Shown one piece after another: positions 4,114 through 11,915 of a stretch of 13,049 bases of DNA (the first letter of the stretch is position 1; each line of letters starts with the position of its first letter). Below the pieces are notes generated by a model. It was not told the DNA's origin. It ran no database searches and saw nothing but the letters and a program-made list of their open reading frames with translations. The stretch lies in assembly GCA_000493945.1 (NCBI GenBank), contig AWNW01000044.1:1-13049 (forward strand). Reading direction: 5' to 3'. Position numbers and translations under genes: made by a program. This stretch comes from Candidatus Hydrogenedens terephthalaticus JGI OTU-1. Lineage in GTDB: Bacteria; Hydrogenedentota; Hydrogenedentia; Hydrogenedentales; Hydrogenedentaceae.

Positions 4114-6534
4114 TTAAATACCGGGGCAGTAGCCATCCTCACCGTCAAGGCACGCATGATAACCACCGAAGTTAAAGAATTGGATTAGTCGCAATAATTC
4201 ACTTAAACCGATTGTCCAATCCTGTGGGTTATAATCGGAACTATGGGGAACACAACTTTTATCACCGTCAATTCCGGGGATATATCCATCTTCAGACACT
4301 TCTTCCGGAAGCGCACAATGGTAGCCACCGGAGTTAAAGAACTGAATTACACGAAGTAATTCAGACAAGTTTATTTGCCAATCGCCATTCGGGTCTGCAC
4401 TATGCGGAGGTTTTTCCCCTTCGCCTTCCCCTTCGATACCCTCAGGAGCCCCTTCCACCGAACCTTCGGATATCCCTTCTCCTTCCACCGAACCTTCCAA
4501 CACACCTTCCCCTTCAACACCCTCAGTAGTGCCCTCCAACGCACCTTCCCCTTCGATACCCTCAGAAGAACCTTCCGTCGAACCTTCGGATATCCCTTCT
4601 CCTTCGACACCCTCTGGAAAACCTTCCGCTGAACCTTCTACTATCCCTTCCCCTTCGATACCCTCAGGAACCCCTTCTTGCATCCCTTCACTACAAGGTC
4701 CGGAGGATATTACAAAATCAACGGAACTGTTAGGTGGTACTTTCTGACCTGCTGATGGGGATTGGCTAATTACTATACCTTTTCGGATAGAGGGATGGCA
4801 TTGCTCGGTAACCTCACCGACAGTTAGACCTGCCGCAAGAATTATATTTTGTGCCATAGTCTGACTATACTGCACAATATTAGGAACCGTTATTAGACAT
4901 GGACCAGCGGAAACGGTAAAGTTTACCTCAGTGCCTGATGGAACCTGAAGTCCTGCCTGTGGATATTGATTTATTACCCTGTTTGCAGGGATTAAATCGT
5001 CACACTGTTCTGTCACGATACCTATTTCCAACCCTGCATTGGCTATCATATTTTCTGCATCGAAACGAAATTGCCAGATTATATTCGGCACAGTGACGGG
5101 ACAGGGTCCTAATGAGACTACAACATCAACCATGCTACCCGGTGGTAGAATTGTTCCCTCCATAGGATTTTGACTTATAACTCTTCCCGCTTCTACTTCA
5201 TTATTACATTGCTCCGTTATATTCCCTAATAGTAATCGCACATTTGTTAATGCCGTTTCGACTTCTGCTGTGGTCATGCCTACCACATTCGGCACAGTTA
5301 CCGGGCAAGGTCCCGTAGATAAGACAAGGGATACAGAACTACCTATTTCCACGGTAGTGCCTGCGGGTGGGTCTTGATTGATAACATAGCCTGATGGATA
5401 TTCATCGTTACATGCTTCTGTAATATCTCCCACGGTTAGCCATGCTTTTGTGATAGCAGTGGTAGCCTCACTTTGTTTAATTCCTACCACATTTGGCACT
5501 TGTGCTTTGTCTGTAAAGATGCACCGAACATGGCGATGTTTGTCCATCGAAAAAGCACATCTCGGATAGGTCGCTGACATATCGCCGAAGTCCCCTTCCC
5601 AGCGGAGGAATTTCCAGCCTTCAGTCGTCTCAATTCTTTCACAACGGATGTATGTCCATTCAAGATAAGTATATGAATACAAACCTGGTGTAAGAATGAT
5701 AGGGTCCTCGAAGTCCTCCTGAAGAGAAACATTTCCATTACCAATAATTTCAATTGTTAAATCATAATACGGTTTTGGGATGAATACCGCCGTAATATTT
5801 CGGTCCTGGTCCATCAGCAAATTGAACAATATATAACTATTCGGGTCGTTTTCTCCATAATCTCCTTCCCAGTGTTCAAATCGCCATAATGGGTTTGTTT
5901 GATATGTAACTATGTTTACATAAACATCGCTGGAATAACGATGTGGGTTTCCAAAAGGACCCGGGGTAGTTCCCCCTTCACCTATGATATTAACATTTAA
6001 TATATGTCCCGTGCTGGTAAATCGGGCATCAATACTTTTATCACTATCCATTACCACCTGTATAAACTCGCTGGAACCTGCTGCATCACCTGACCAACCG
6101 CCGAAATAAACACCATTGGTTGTTGCCACACTAATACCTACGGTTTGTCCAGAGGGATATTCATAAACACCCACCCCAGGAAAAGTTGTGCCTGTTGCAT
6201 CTCCACTATGCGTTATTGTTAATCGGAATGTGGTTTTCGGGGAAACATTGCCAACTGTTTTCGTTCTGTTTATATCAACTTGAGCATACAGATTCGTTGC
6301 TAAAACGCTTCTTTCCAAATCACAGAACGATAGATCTATATTTGGAATAGTATTAGCAAAAGTAGTTGTATTCAAATCATAACGATATATCTCTGAATCT
6401 GATGAAAAAGATATTCGGTCTATCGCATTTGTGTCGGATTTATAGCAAGTCTTTTCCTGGGCAAATAATATTGAGGTCGTTAAAAGAGACAGCAGAAGTA
6501 TAATCGTCCACCCCGTATAATTTTTATTCCACAT
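4114..6534 (-). CDS. Secreted PASTA / InlB-repeat protein with dockerin-like C-terminus
   Basis: 806 residues. A signal peptide (hydrophobic stretch 10-22, likely cut after SILFA near 25) shows export. Residues 101-341 hold three divergent InlB B-type repeats, each ending with 'GGWSGD', 'EHWEGDYG' or 'RWEGDFG' and a following 'IDARF'-like strand. Residues 346-614 are four PASTA repeats (VPNVVG...GPC). Residues 616-710 are an EG-rich linker. Residues 711-740 and 764-795 are two dockerin-like modules, D.N.DW.I.LSELLR.IQFFN.GGYH. There is no kinase or enzyme domain, so PASTA here is probably structural or peptidoglycan- or glycan-binding at the cell surface. The ATG at 6534 has a CAGGA site about 10 bases upstream. 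It is divergent from the glycoside hydrolase. Function is inferred from architecture only; an adhesin or cell-surface scaffold is the best guess. Confidence 0.85.
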   Translation of the reverse strand: MWNKNYTGWTIILLLSLLTTSILFAQEKTCYKSDTNAIDRISFSSDSEIYRYDLNTTTFANTIPNIDLSFCDLERSVLATNLYAQVDINRTKTVGNVSPKTTFRLTITHSGDATGTTFPGVGVYEYPSGQTVGISVATTNGVYFGGWSGDAAGSSEFIQVVMDSDKSIDARFTSTGHILNVNIIGEGGTTPGPFGNPHRYSSDVYVNIVTYQTNPLWRFEHWEGDYGENDPNSYILFNLLMDQDRNITAVFIPKPYYDLTIEIIGNGNVSLQEDFEDPIILTPGLYSYTYLEWTYIRCERIETTEGWKFLRWEGDFGDMSATYPRCAFSMDKHRHVRCIFTDKAQVPNVVGIKQSEATTAITKAWLTVGDITEACNDEYPSGYVINQDPPAGTTVEIGSSVSLVLSTGPCPVTVPNVVGMTTAEVETALTNVRLLLGNITEQCNNEVEAGRVISQNPMEGTILPPGSMVDVVVSLGPCPVTVPNIIWQFRFDAENMIANAGLEIGIVTEQCDDLIPANRVINQYPQAGLQVPSGTEVNFTVSAGPCLITVPNIVQYSQTMAQNIILAAGLTVGEVTEQCHPSIRKGIVISQSPSAGQKVPPNSSVDFVISSGPCSEGMQEGVPEGIEGEGIVEGSAEGFPEGVEGEGISEGSTEGSSEGIEGEGALEGTTEGVEGEGVLEGSVEGEGISEGSVEGAPEGIEGEGEGEKPPHSADPNGDWQINLSELLRVIQFFNSGGYHCALPEEVSEDGYIPGIDGDKSCVPHSSDYNPQDWTIGLSELLRLIQFFNFGGYHACLDGEDGYCPGI
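4117..4404 (-). repeat. Two dockerin-like C-terminal modules
   Basis: Module 1 is residues 711-763 and module 2 residues 764-806. Each has an EF-hand-like loop (D-N-DW-I-LSE) running into a helix LSELLR.IQFFN and then GGYH, a Cys (740, 795) and a second Cys (761, 803) after an acidic 'EDGY.PGI' tail. Similar modules end many exported proteins of this bacterial type. A Ca-binding or surface-attachment role is inferred. Confidence 0.75.
4405..4689 (-). repeat. Glu-Gly-rich low-complexity linker
   Basis: Residues 616-710, built from EG pairs separated by two residues with periodic EGEG (for example VEGEGISEGS). The DNA is repetitive (ccttc/cctc words) and produces long artefact frames on the other strand. 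A flexible acidic spacer between the PASTA array and the C-terminal modules is likely, and length variation by slippage would be expected. Confidence 0.85.
4693..5499 (-). repeat. Four tandem PASTA repeats, exact 68-residue period
   Basis: Residues 346-614. Each repeat starts PNVV or PNI and ends GPC. Cysteines at 375/410, 443/478, 511/546 and 579/614 are 35 apart within each repeat and recur every 68 residues exactly. The protein repeats are diverged (repeat 3 has PNIIWQF and repeat 4 PNIVQYS in place of PNVVG), so they are old. One disulfide per repeat is inferred. Confidence 0.85.
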
Positions 6535-6646
6535 GTTTTTATTATCCTGTGTTATTTTTTTGTTTTGTCTGTAATAAACTCACATTGTAAAGCCTAACAT
6601 AATTATACTATCCTTTTGTATAAATTCATTAAAAAAGGATAAATTT
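6535..6646. promoter_or_regulatory. Divergent intergenic region with both start sites
   Basis: 112 bp between the starts of the two exported proteins, so it must hold both promoters. AAAAAAGG at 6631-6638 is the ribosome site for the plus gene (ATG 6647), and CAGGA on the minus strand (about 6545-6549) serves ATG 6534. AT-rich -10-like words (tatact 6604, tataaa 6619) have no well-spaced -35, so I do not place the promoters. Confidence 0.4.
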
Positions 6647-9600
6647 ATGAAGTGCTTTTTATTGAGATTGTCTTTGATAATTTCTTGCCTCCTCCTATTA
6701 TCGGGAAAGTCTTTATCTGTTGAGTATACCCCAAAAGCCATTATCTTATATACTGAGGCTAACTCCGAATGGGTTTCCACAGGGAAGAAGGTCTCCGCTG
6801 TTTTGAATAACGGGTTATACCAAACAAAGGATATGCAAATAGAGGAGTTTCTTTCTAAACAGGATGTTTTAAATGATACGGATTTGCTGGTTATTGTTCC
6901 CGGTTTTTCTTTACCTGCTTTGACAGCACCTTCTATCATGGAATTCATTAAACGAGGTGGGGATTTAGTCGCATTCGGCGCACCTCTCTGGAACAATAAC
7001 TATATCTGGGACGGTAATCGCTGTATAAAGCCTATGCAATTTGTTCGGGAACATTTTTCCTCATTAGTCCCCAATTCATTCCCTCTTGCCGAAGCGAGTA
7101 TAAAAGACTGGCAAAGAGAGAGCAATAATTTGCAAGCACCTGCAATTTTTGAGTATCAATCTTTGAAAGATATTGTTCCGAACCAAATATTACACGGTTT
7201 TCATGCTTCTACTATTGATATGAAAGGCTGGGATATTTTTGCAACTCCATCTCTGGAAAATCCATTCCCGGATAATCATCTGATTACCGTTTTCTTTGCC
7301 AAAGGGAGCAAGGCAACAGATTATCTAACTATTGAATGGCGTGAGAAAGATAGTTCGAGATGGATTACCGCTGTTCCTTTGAGTACCGATTGGCAATTCT
7401 ACGCACTGACACCGGACAGGTTTAAGTTGTGGGAAACACCTCCGCGGGCTGGCACCTCATTCAACCCTCAAAATGCTGTTAAGATTTGTATCGGTCTGAC
7501 AATGAGCCATTCGCCTATTGCTGGCGGAAGGCATGAGTTTTGGTTCGCAGGCTTAGGAACAGCACCGATGACACCTCAACATCAAATACTCTTACAAAAT
7601 ACAGACCTACCTAAATTAGAACTGTTTTATCCGGAATATAAATTTTATACTTCAAACGATGTCCGTTCCGTTTCAACAGATACAGAATTAGCATTAAAAG
7701 AAATGGTAATGCCTGTTCCTAAACAGTTTTTATTAATCCACCCTCGACCTCGTGGAGGAGGATTTGATAAACATCGCTCATGGCGATGGATACCGTTAAT
7801 GCATGCATGGGGAAAGGGGAACGACTATCGTGGCACTATCTCTGCAATGATGATATACAATAACGAGCCTTATAAAAACTCTGTTCAAACCTGCTTTGCT
7901 GTCCAGGAGCCAGAATGGTATCTGGACAAACAATTTATAGATTACTTATCCGAATGGGCAAAAAAATTACGAGAGGGCACTTTCCTTATTGATGGTGGCT
8001 GTGCCTATTACACCGTTTTTCCAGAACAGGAATTACCCATAGGGGCTACTGCTTTTACAACATCTGAAACGGATTATTCAAATGCAAGTATTCAGTTATT
8101 ATTACGAAACCACAAAGGCAAAGTGCTATGGAAAAACGAAACGCCTATCCAGCTGAGCAAACAGCAAAAATTGCGCATTGCGGAGAATATCCCTTATCCG
8201 CAAACAGCAGGGGACAATATTCGGGTGGAATGTTCTCTTATAGTGAACGGAGAAAAGAGAGATTATGTATATCATGAGTTAAATCGCTGGAAACCACGAA
8301 CGAAAAAAGAGTTTATTAAAGTCAAAAATGGTGATTTTATCTATCGCGGGAAACGCTGGTGCCCCCACGGCGTAAATTACATGCCTTCATCAGGAATAGG
8401 TGTGGAATGGTGGCGTTATTTTGAATATTGGATGGGAGCAGAGGCGTATGACCCATGGATCATTCAACGCGATTTGCAGCGAATTGCAGAAATGGGGATG
8501 AATTCTATCAGCGTATTTCAATACCGCGATGTAATGAAAGACCAGAACCTCCTCGATTTATTATATCGAGCAGACCAGTTAGGTTTGAAGGTAAATCTAT
8601 CTTTACGACCCGGCACTCCATTCGATTTCGAGTGGGATAAAATAAAGGAAATGATTAATTACTACCGCTTGTCGGAGCATGATGAAGTGTTCGCATACGA
8701 TTTAGCCTGGGAACCTATGTTCCCAGGACATGAAGGCAGAAAACGATGGGATAAGGAATGGTTAGCGTGGGTCGTTGAGAGATACGGCTCTGTTAAGAAT
8801 GCAGAAAAGGATTGGAAATATCCTATCCCTCGAGACGAAAATGGAAATATCACAAATCCTAAAGATGAGATGTTGACAAAAGATGGTGAATGGCGTGTTA
8901 TGGTGTGTGCCTACCGCCGCTTTCTGGACACCCTGCTATACGAATATTACAATCGTGCGAGAACTTTAGTCCGTTCTATTGATACTAACCATGCCATAAG
9001 TTTCCGCATGACAGAAGGGTCAAATCCTACCAATAATTGGGCAAATCCACTTCCGTATGATTGGTATTACCTATCGCAGGCTGTAGATATATTAGAACCT
9101 GAAGCATACGGCAGAATTGGAAACTGGGAAATGGTAAAGCCCGGCTGGTTTCAAGTGAAATACGGTACATTTTGCAATCCCAATATTCCACTATTCTGGG
9201 CAGAGATAGGGTATAGCGTCTATCGGAAAAACGAAGAGCAAACTCAGCGTGCATTAAAATTTCAGGCGGATTATTTCACGGATTTTTATCAAATGCTATA
9301 CAAAAGTAATTCCGATGGGGTTTACTTCTGGTGGTATCCCGGCGGTTATCGTGTAAACGAGAAAAGCGATTTTGGAATTATCAACCCAGATGGGACTTAT
9401 CGTCCTGCCACTGCAGTTATAAAAGAACATGCAAAAATTTTCCGTAAACAAAAACATCAACCTTATGATTGCGAAATAAAAATAGACCGTGATAAAACCT
9501 CTATGGGCGTTGCGGGTATTTATAACGATGTAAAAGAAACATTCTGGCAATTAATTCATGAAGGGAAAAATCCCAAATTAGTCAGTGAAGGGACAGGAAC

Positions 9601-10042
9601 AAATTCACGCAATTGTCCTCTATTAGCAGTAGGAAATGTCCCGTGTAATAATAACAATCCACCAAAATATTTAGATGCCTTTTTCGACGCTGTGGTATGG
9701 ATAAATGGCAAAGAGGAAAAAGTGGTTTGCAAAGATGATACGATTCAATTGCCGAATGAAACCGAAATAATAAAGTTCAAGGTAATATGCACCAATTTAG
9801 GGGAGGCAGAATGGATTTGCGGAACAGAACCAAACCTTTCAGAAGGCGATGTCTCTTTACTTATTCATGCGGGACAAAAACACCAACGAACCCCGTTACG
9901 AAAATCCTTAAAACGCGGAGAAACCACCGAATTTTACTTCGAGATACCTGCAAATAGTGAAAGTTCTATACAATTAACTATGGAAAGTTTCAATCGCACC
10001 CTTTTCGGTCCTAAATTCACATTCAAAATCCACAAAAATTAG
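6647..10042 (+). CDS. Secreted multidomain glycoside hydrolase, clan GH-A type
   Basis: 1131 residues with a signal peptide (about 1-24). In order: a GATase1-like alpha/beta region (about 30-120, 'LLVIVPGFSLP', 'IKRGGDLVAFGAP') without an obvious catalytic Cys; a beta-sandwich, carbohydrate-binding-like region (about 180-305, ending GGRHEFWFAGLGTAP); a segment 350-460 of unclear fold; an Ig-like region (460-545); a TIM barrel (about 555-935); and a C-terminal beta domain (about 1000-1131). In the barrel, YRGKRWCPHGVNYMP opens strand 1, LAWEP puts the likely acid/base at E689, and LFWAEIGYSVY puts the likely nucleophile at E853. 'ERYGSVKNAEKDW' resembles GH42/GH5-like enzymes. The exact family and substrate are not clear; a plant or algal polysaccharide or glycoside is inferred. 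ATG 6647 has AAGG eight bases upstream. Confidence 0.8.
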   Translation: MKCFLLRLSLIISCLLLLSGKSLSVEYTPKAIILYTEANSEWVSTGKKVSAVLNNGLYQTKDMQIEEFLSKQDVLNDTDLLVIVPGFSLPALTAPSIMEFIKRGGDLVAFGAPLWNNNYIWDGNRCIKPMQFVREHFSSLVPNSFPLAEASIKDWQRESNNLQAPAIFEYQSLKDIVPNQILHGFHASTIDMKGWDIFATPSLENPFPDNHLITVFFAKGSKATDYLTIEWREKDSSRWITAVPLSTDWQFYALTPDRFKLWETPPRAGTSFNPQNAVKICIGLTMSHSPIAGGRHEFWFAGLGTAPMTPQHQILLQNTDLPKLELFYPEYKFYTSNDVRSVSTDTELALKEMVMPVPKQFLLIHPRPRGGGFDKHRSWRWIPLMHAWGKGNDYRGTISAMMIYNNEPYKNSVQTCFAVQEPEWYLDKQFIDYLSEWAKKLREGTFLIDGGCAYYTVFPEQELPIGATAFTTSETDYSNASIQLLLRNHKGKVLWKNETPIQLSKQQKLRIAENIPYPQTAGDNIRVECSLIVNGEKRDYVYHELNRWKPRTKKEFIKVKNGDFIYRGKRWCPHGVNYMPSSGIGVEWWRYFEYWMGAEAYDPWIIQRDLQRIAEMGMNSISVFQYRDVMKDQNLLDLLYRADQLGLKVNLSLRPGTPFDFEWDKIKEMINYYRLSEHDEVFAYDLAWEPMFPGHEGRKRWDKEWLAWVVERYGSVKNAEKDWKYPIPRDENGNITNPKDEMLTKDGEWRVMVCAYRRFLDTLLYEYYNRARTLVRSIDTNHAISFRMTEGSNPTNNWANPLPYDWYYLSQAVDILEPEAYGRIGNWEMVKPGWFQVKYGTFCNPNIPLFWAEIGYSVYRKNEEQTQRALKFQADYFTDFYQMLYKSNSDGVYFWWYPGGYRVNEKSDFGIINPDGTYRPATAVIKEHAKIFRKQKHQPYDCEIKIDRDKTSMGVAGIYNDVKETFWQLIHEGKNPKLVSEGTGTNSRNCPLLAVGNVPCNNNNPPKYLDAFFDAVVWINGKEEKVVCKDDTIQLPNETEIIKFKVICTNLGEAEWICGTEPNLSEGDVSLLIHAGQKHQRTPLRKSLKRGETTEFYFEIPANSESSIQLTMESFNRTLFGPKFTFKIHKN

Positions 10043-10591
10043 TATACTCAGCAATGCTCCAAATACTTACTAATAATTTTTCCTATAGAAAAACATCTAA
10101 AACCACGAATGAAACCGAATAAAAGTAGGAACAGATAAAAAATACCCCTAAAAAAAGAAAAATTAAGTTTTGATTTAACCTACAGAACTAATATACCGTT
10201 TATCGAAAAATAAAATCTTCTGAGAAAGAAAAAAATCTTCTTTTTTAATCCATAAAATTGGATATATTTTTATCCTTTTTGATTCTTTTTCTCATTCTTT
10301 GTTCCTCCTTTCATCCATAAGAAATATACCTCCTGCATCACCTTCACAAAATATTTATACTGACTCATTTAATATACTTCTACTCGATTTCTTTCCACAG
10401 TATATTCCACCTACTCCAAAAATTACTTATCTTGATTCTATTCTTGATTGAATACTTCATAATCTAAGAAACTCTGATTATCCAGTCATTGTTTATTGTT
10501 ATACTCTTTTTAGTTAAAAGATTATTAGGCTTATGTTTATTTGCTTGTTATTAATATTAATATCTTTTCTATTTTATTTTTACTGTTTTTT
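10043..10591. other. AT-rich gap without a convincing gene
   Basis: No plus-strand gene is visible. A degenerate 'ccacgaatgaaaccgaat' copy of the dispersed word lies at about 10103-10120. On the minus strand two Shine-Dalgarno-like runs (aggaggtat and aggaggaac, about 10301-10340) precede very short frames, including a 16-codon one (10295 to 10245) starting MRKRIKKD. It could be a remnant or chance. No clear terminator follows the glycoside hydrolase. Confidence 0.5.
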
Positions 10592-10600
10592 TGCTATAAT
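10592..10600 (+). promoter_or_regulatory. Extended -10 promoter TGCTATAAT
   Basis: TG (10592-10593), one base, then a perfect TATAAT (10595-10600), 46 bases before the endonuclease ATG. No good -35 lies 16-18 bases upstream (only T-rich sequence), as is allowed for extended -10 promoters. Confidence 0.5.
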
Positions 10601-10632
10601 AAATTAGATATTTATTTATAATACTTATATAT

Positions 10633-10637
10633 AAGGA
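10633..10637 (+). promoter_or_regulatory. Ribosome binding site AAGGA
   Basis: AAGGA nine bases before ATG 10647. It supports this ATG as the start of the endonuclease reading frame, far upstream of the later in-frame ATG at 11114. Confidence 0.6.
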
Positions 10638-10646
10638 ATTGGTAAA

Positions 10647-11599
10647 ATGAGTAATTTCATAGAAATACAAAAAAAAGAAATATTGAAGACGATAGACTTT
10701 AAAAAAATAAAAAGTCCTGAAACTTGGGAATTATTTGCTAGAGACTTTCTACAGAGTCTAGGTTTTTTATTGAGTCTAATCCTGATAGAGGACCAGATGG
10801 GGGAAAAGATATATTAATTACAGAAACTCTAAATGGGAAAGTTGGTCAATACAAGTTTCGATGGCTTGTTAGTTGTAAACACAATGCAATAAGTAATAAA
10901 TCTGTATCTGAAACAGAGGAGTATAATATTTTAGAAAGAGTTACAAGCTTTAATGCAGATGGGTTTATTGGTTTTTATTCAACCATCCCATCATCAGGAC
11001 TTAATAACAGACTTAAACAACTTACAGAAGCAGGGAAATTTAAAGATTACAAAATATTTGATCATAAATTAGTAGAAAAATATTTAGTTGAAATTGGATT
11101 TTCAACATTATTAATGAGATATTTTCCAGAAAGTTATAAAAGAATCAAACCTCTAAATGTTGTCTTTGATAAATATTACCCTCTTAAATGTGAGATTTGC
11201 GATAAGGATCTACTAGAATCAATGTTCGTGGAGAAGATGAATGGAGTAGTTGTTTTTGTTTTACCAAAGAATATAGATAATAATAAAAATAAAATTGAAG
11301 ATATTTATATTGCTTTTAAAGGAATGTGTGATGAACAAAAAAGAAAGTATTATGAGTCACAAGGATTTATTACATGTTGGGGAGATATTTTAGATTTAGT
11401 AAATCCACTGTTATTTATGCAGTATATTATTTCAATTTTGAATAATTTTAATGCTGGTACAATTTCTTATAGTGAAAAAGCTTTTAAAAAAGAGAAAGAT
11501 TTTATATTGAAATTATCTCAGAAAGTACTAATTCAAATGAACGAAGAAGAAAGAAATAGAGCAAAAAATATATTTGAATTAGGATTTATAGATTTATAA
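10647..11599 (+). pseudogene. Mrr-like restriction endonuclease, split in two frames
   Basis: Frame 1 starts at ATG 10647 (SD AAGGA) and reads MSNFIEIQKKEILK...SLGFL before stopping at 10815-10817. Frame 2 is open from 10769 to 11599 and reads IESNPDRGPDGGKDILI, then WLVSCKHNAISNKSVSE and 'GFIGFYSTIPSSGL'. Joined, they give about 317 residues. The catalytic pattern is of the Mrr/PD-(D/E)XK type: E43, D55 in GGKD and K78 in SCK; serine 76 stands where E or Q is common. The C-terminal half (about 160-317) is unrecognised. The junction is a -1 step at T TTT TTA (10763-10769). It may be a one-base error in a T-run, a real mutation, or programmed slippage. In the last case the gene is intact. Initiation at ATG 11114 alone would lose the nuclease motif. 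Very AT-rich, next to an IS, and without a methyltransferase; probably acquired. Confidence 0.7.
10763..10769 (+). other. In-phase T TTT TTA slippery heptamer
   Basis: In the upstream frame the codons are GGT TTT TTA (10761-10769), giving the classical X XXY YYZ arrangement T TTT TTA. A -1 slip lands on ATT at 10769, exactly the frame of the nuclease motifs. The sequence is seen; its use as a frameshift site is inference. Confidence 0.5.
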
Positions 11600-11842
11600 C
11601 TGTTAACATGAGGTATAAAAATTGTTAGTATAATAGTTTGTTCAAAGGCTATAGTCCACTTCAATCTCGTATGTGTAAATAAAACTTAATAGGAAACCGT
11701 CTACAATCTCCATTTTTCATACTGCCATTGATAGGTGAAATAACGGCTAAAATTGACTAGAAAATATTTAAACAAAAAAATTAAGACCTTTAACAAGAGG
11801 GGATTTAAGTTTTGGAATATATTAAAGATCTAATATGAAGAA
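11600..11842. other. Short AT-rich gap before the IS
   Basis: 243 bases between the endonuclease stop and the IS left end. I see no gene and no clear terminator hairpin. The bases next to the IS left end (atgaagaa) do not match those beyond the right end (gtgatcaa), so no target duplication is visible. Confidence 0.5.
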
Positions 11843-11861
11843 CTATAGGACATAGGTAACA
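11843..11861 (+). repeat. IS left terminal inverted repeat
   Basis: CTATAGGACATAGGTAACA; pairs with 12989-13007 with one mismatch, at its third base. Confidence 0.85.
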
Positions 11862-11900
11862 CCTGACTTAGTGTATTATATACGAAACTCATAACATTCT

Positions 11901-11908
11901 AAGGAGGT
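11901..11908 (+). promoter_or_regulatory. Strong Shine-Dalgarno AAGGAGGT of the transposase
   Basis: Near-perfect anti-SD match seven bases before ATG 11916. It decides the start: the in-frame GTG at 11907 lies within this site and cannot be the start. Confidence 0.8.
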
Positions 11909-11915
11909 GCTACCT

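Noticed and set aside
4375..4747. Plus-strand frames rich in Pro-Ser across the linker
   Set aside because: They are antisense images of the EG-rich linker codons; the minus-strand gene has a signal peptide and clear domains through this region.
4693..5499. PASTA domains as part of a Ser/Thr kinase or penicillin-binding protein
   Set aside because: No kinase or transpeptidase motifs occur in the 806 residues, and the domain order differs.
8455..9550. Extra frames inside the glycoside hydrolase
   Set aside because: Shadow frames of a single continuous coding sequence whose catalytic motifs fix the frame.
11907..11915. GTG at 11907 as the transposase start
   Set aside because: It lies within the AAGGAGGT ribosome site; ATG 11916 is correctly spaced.
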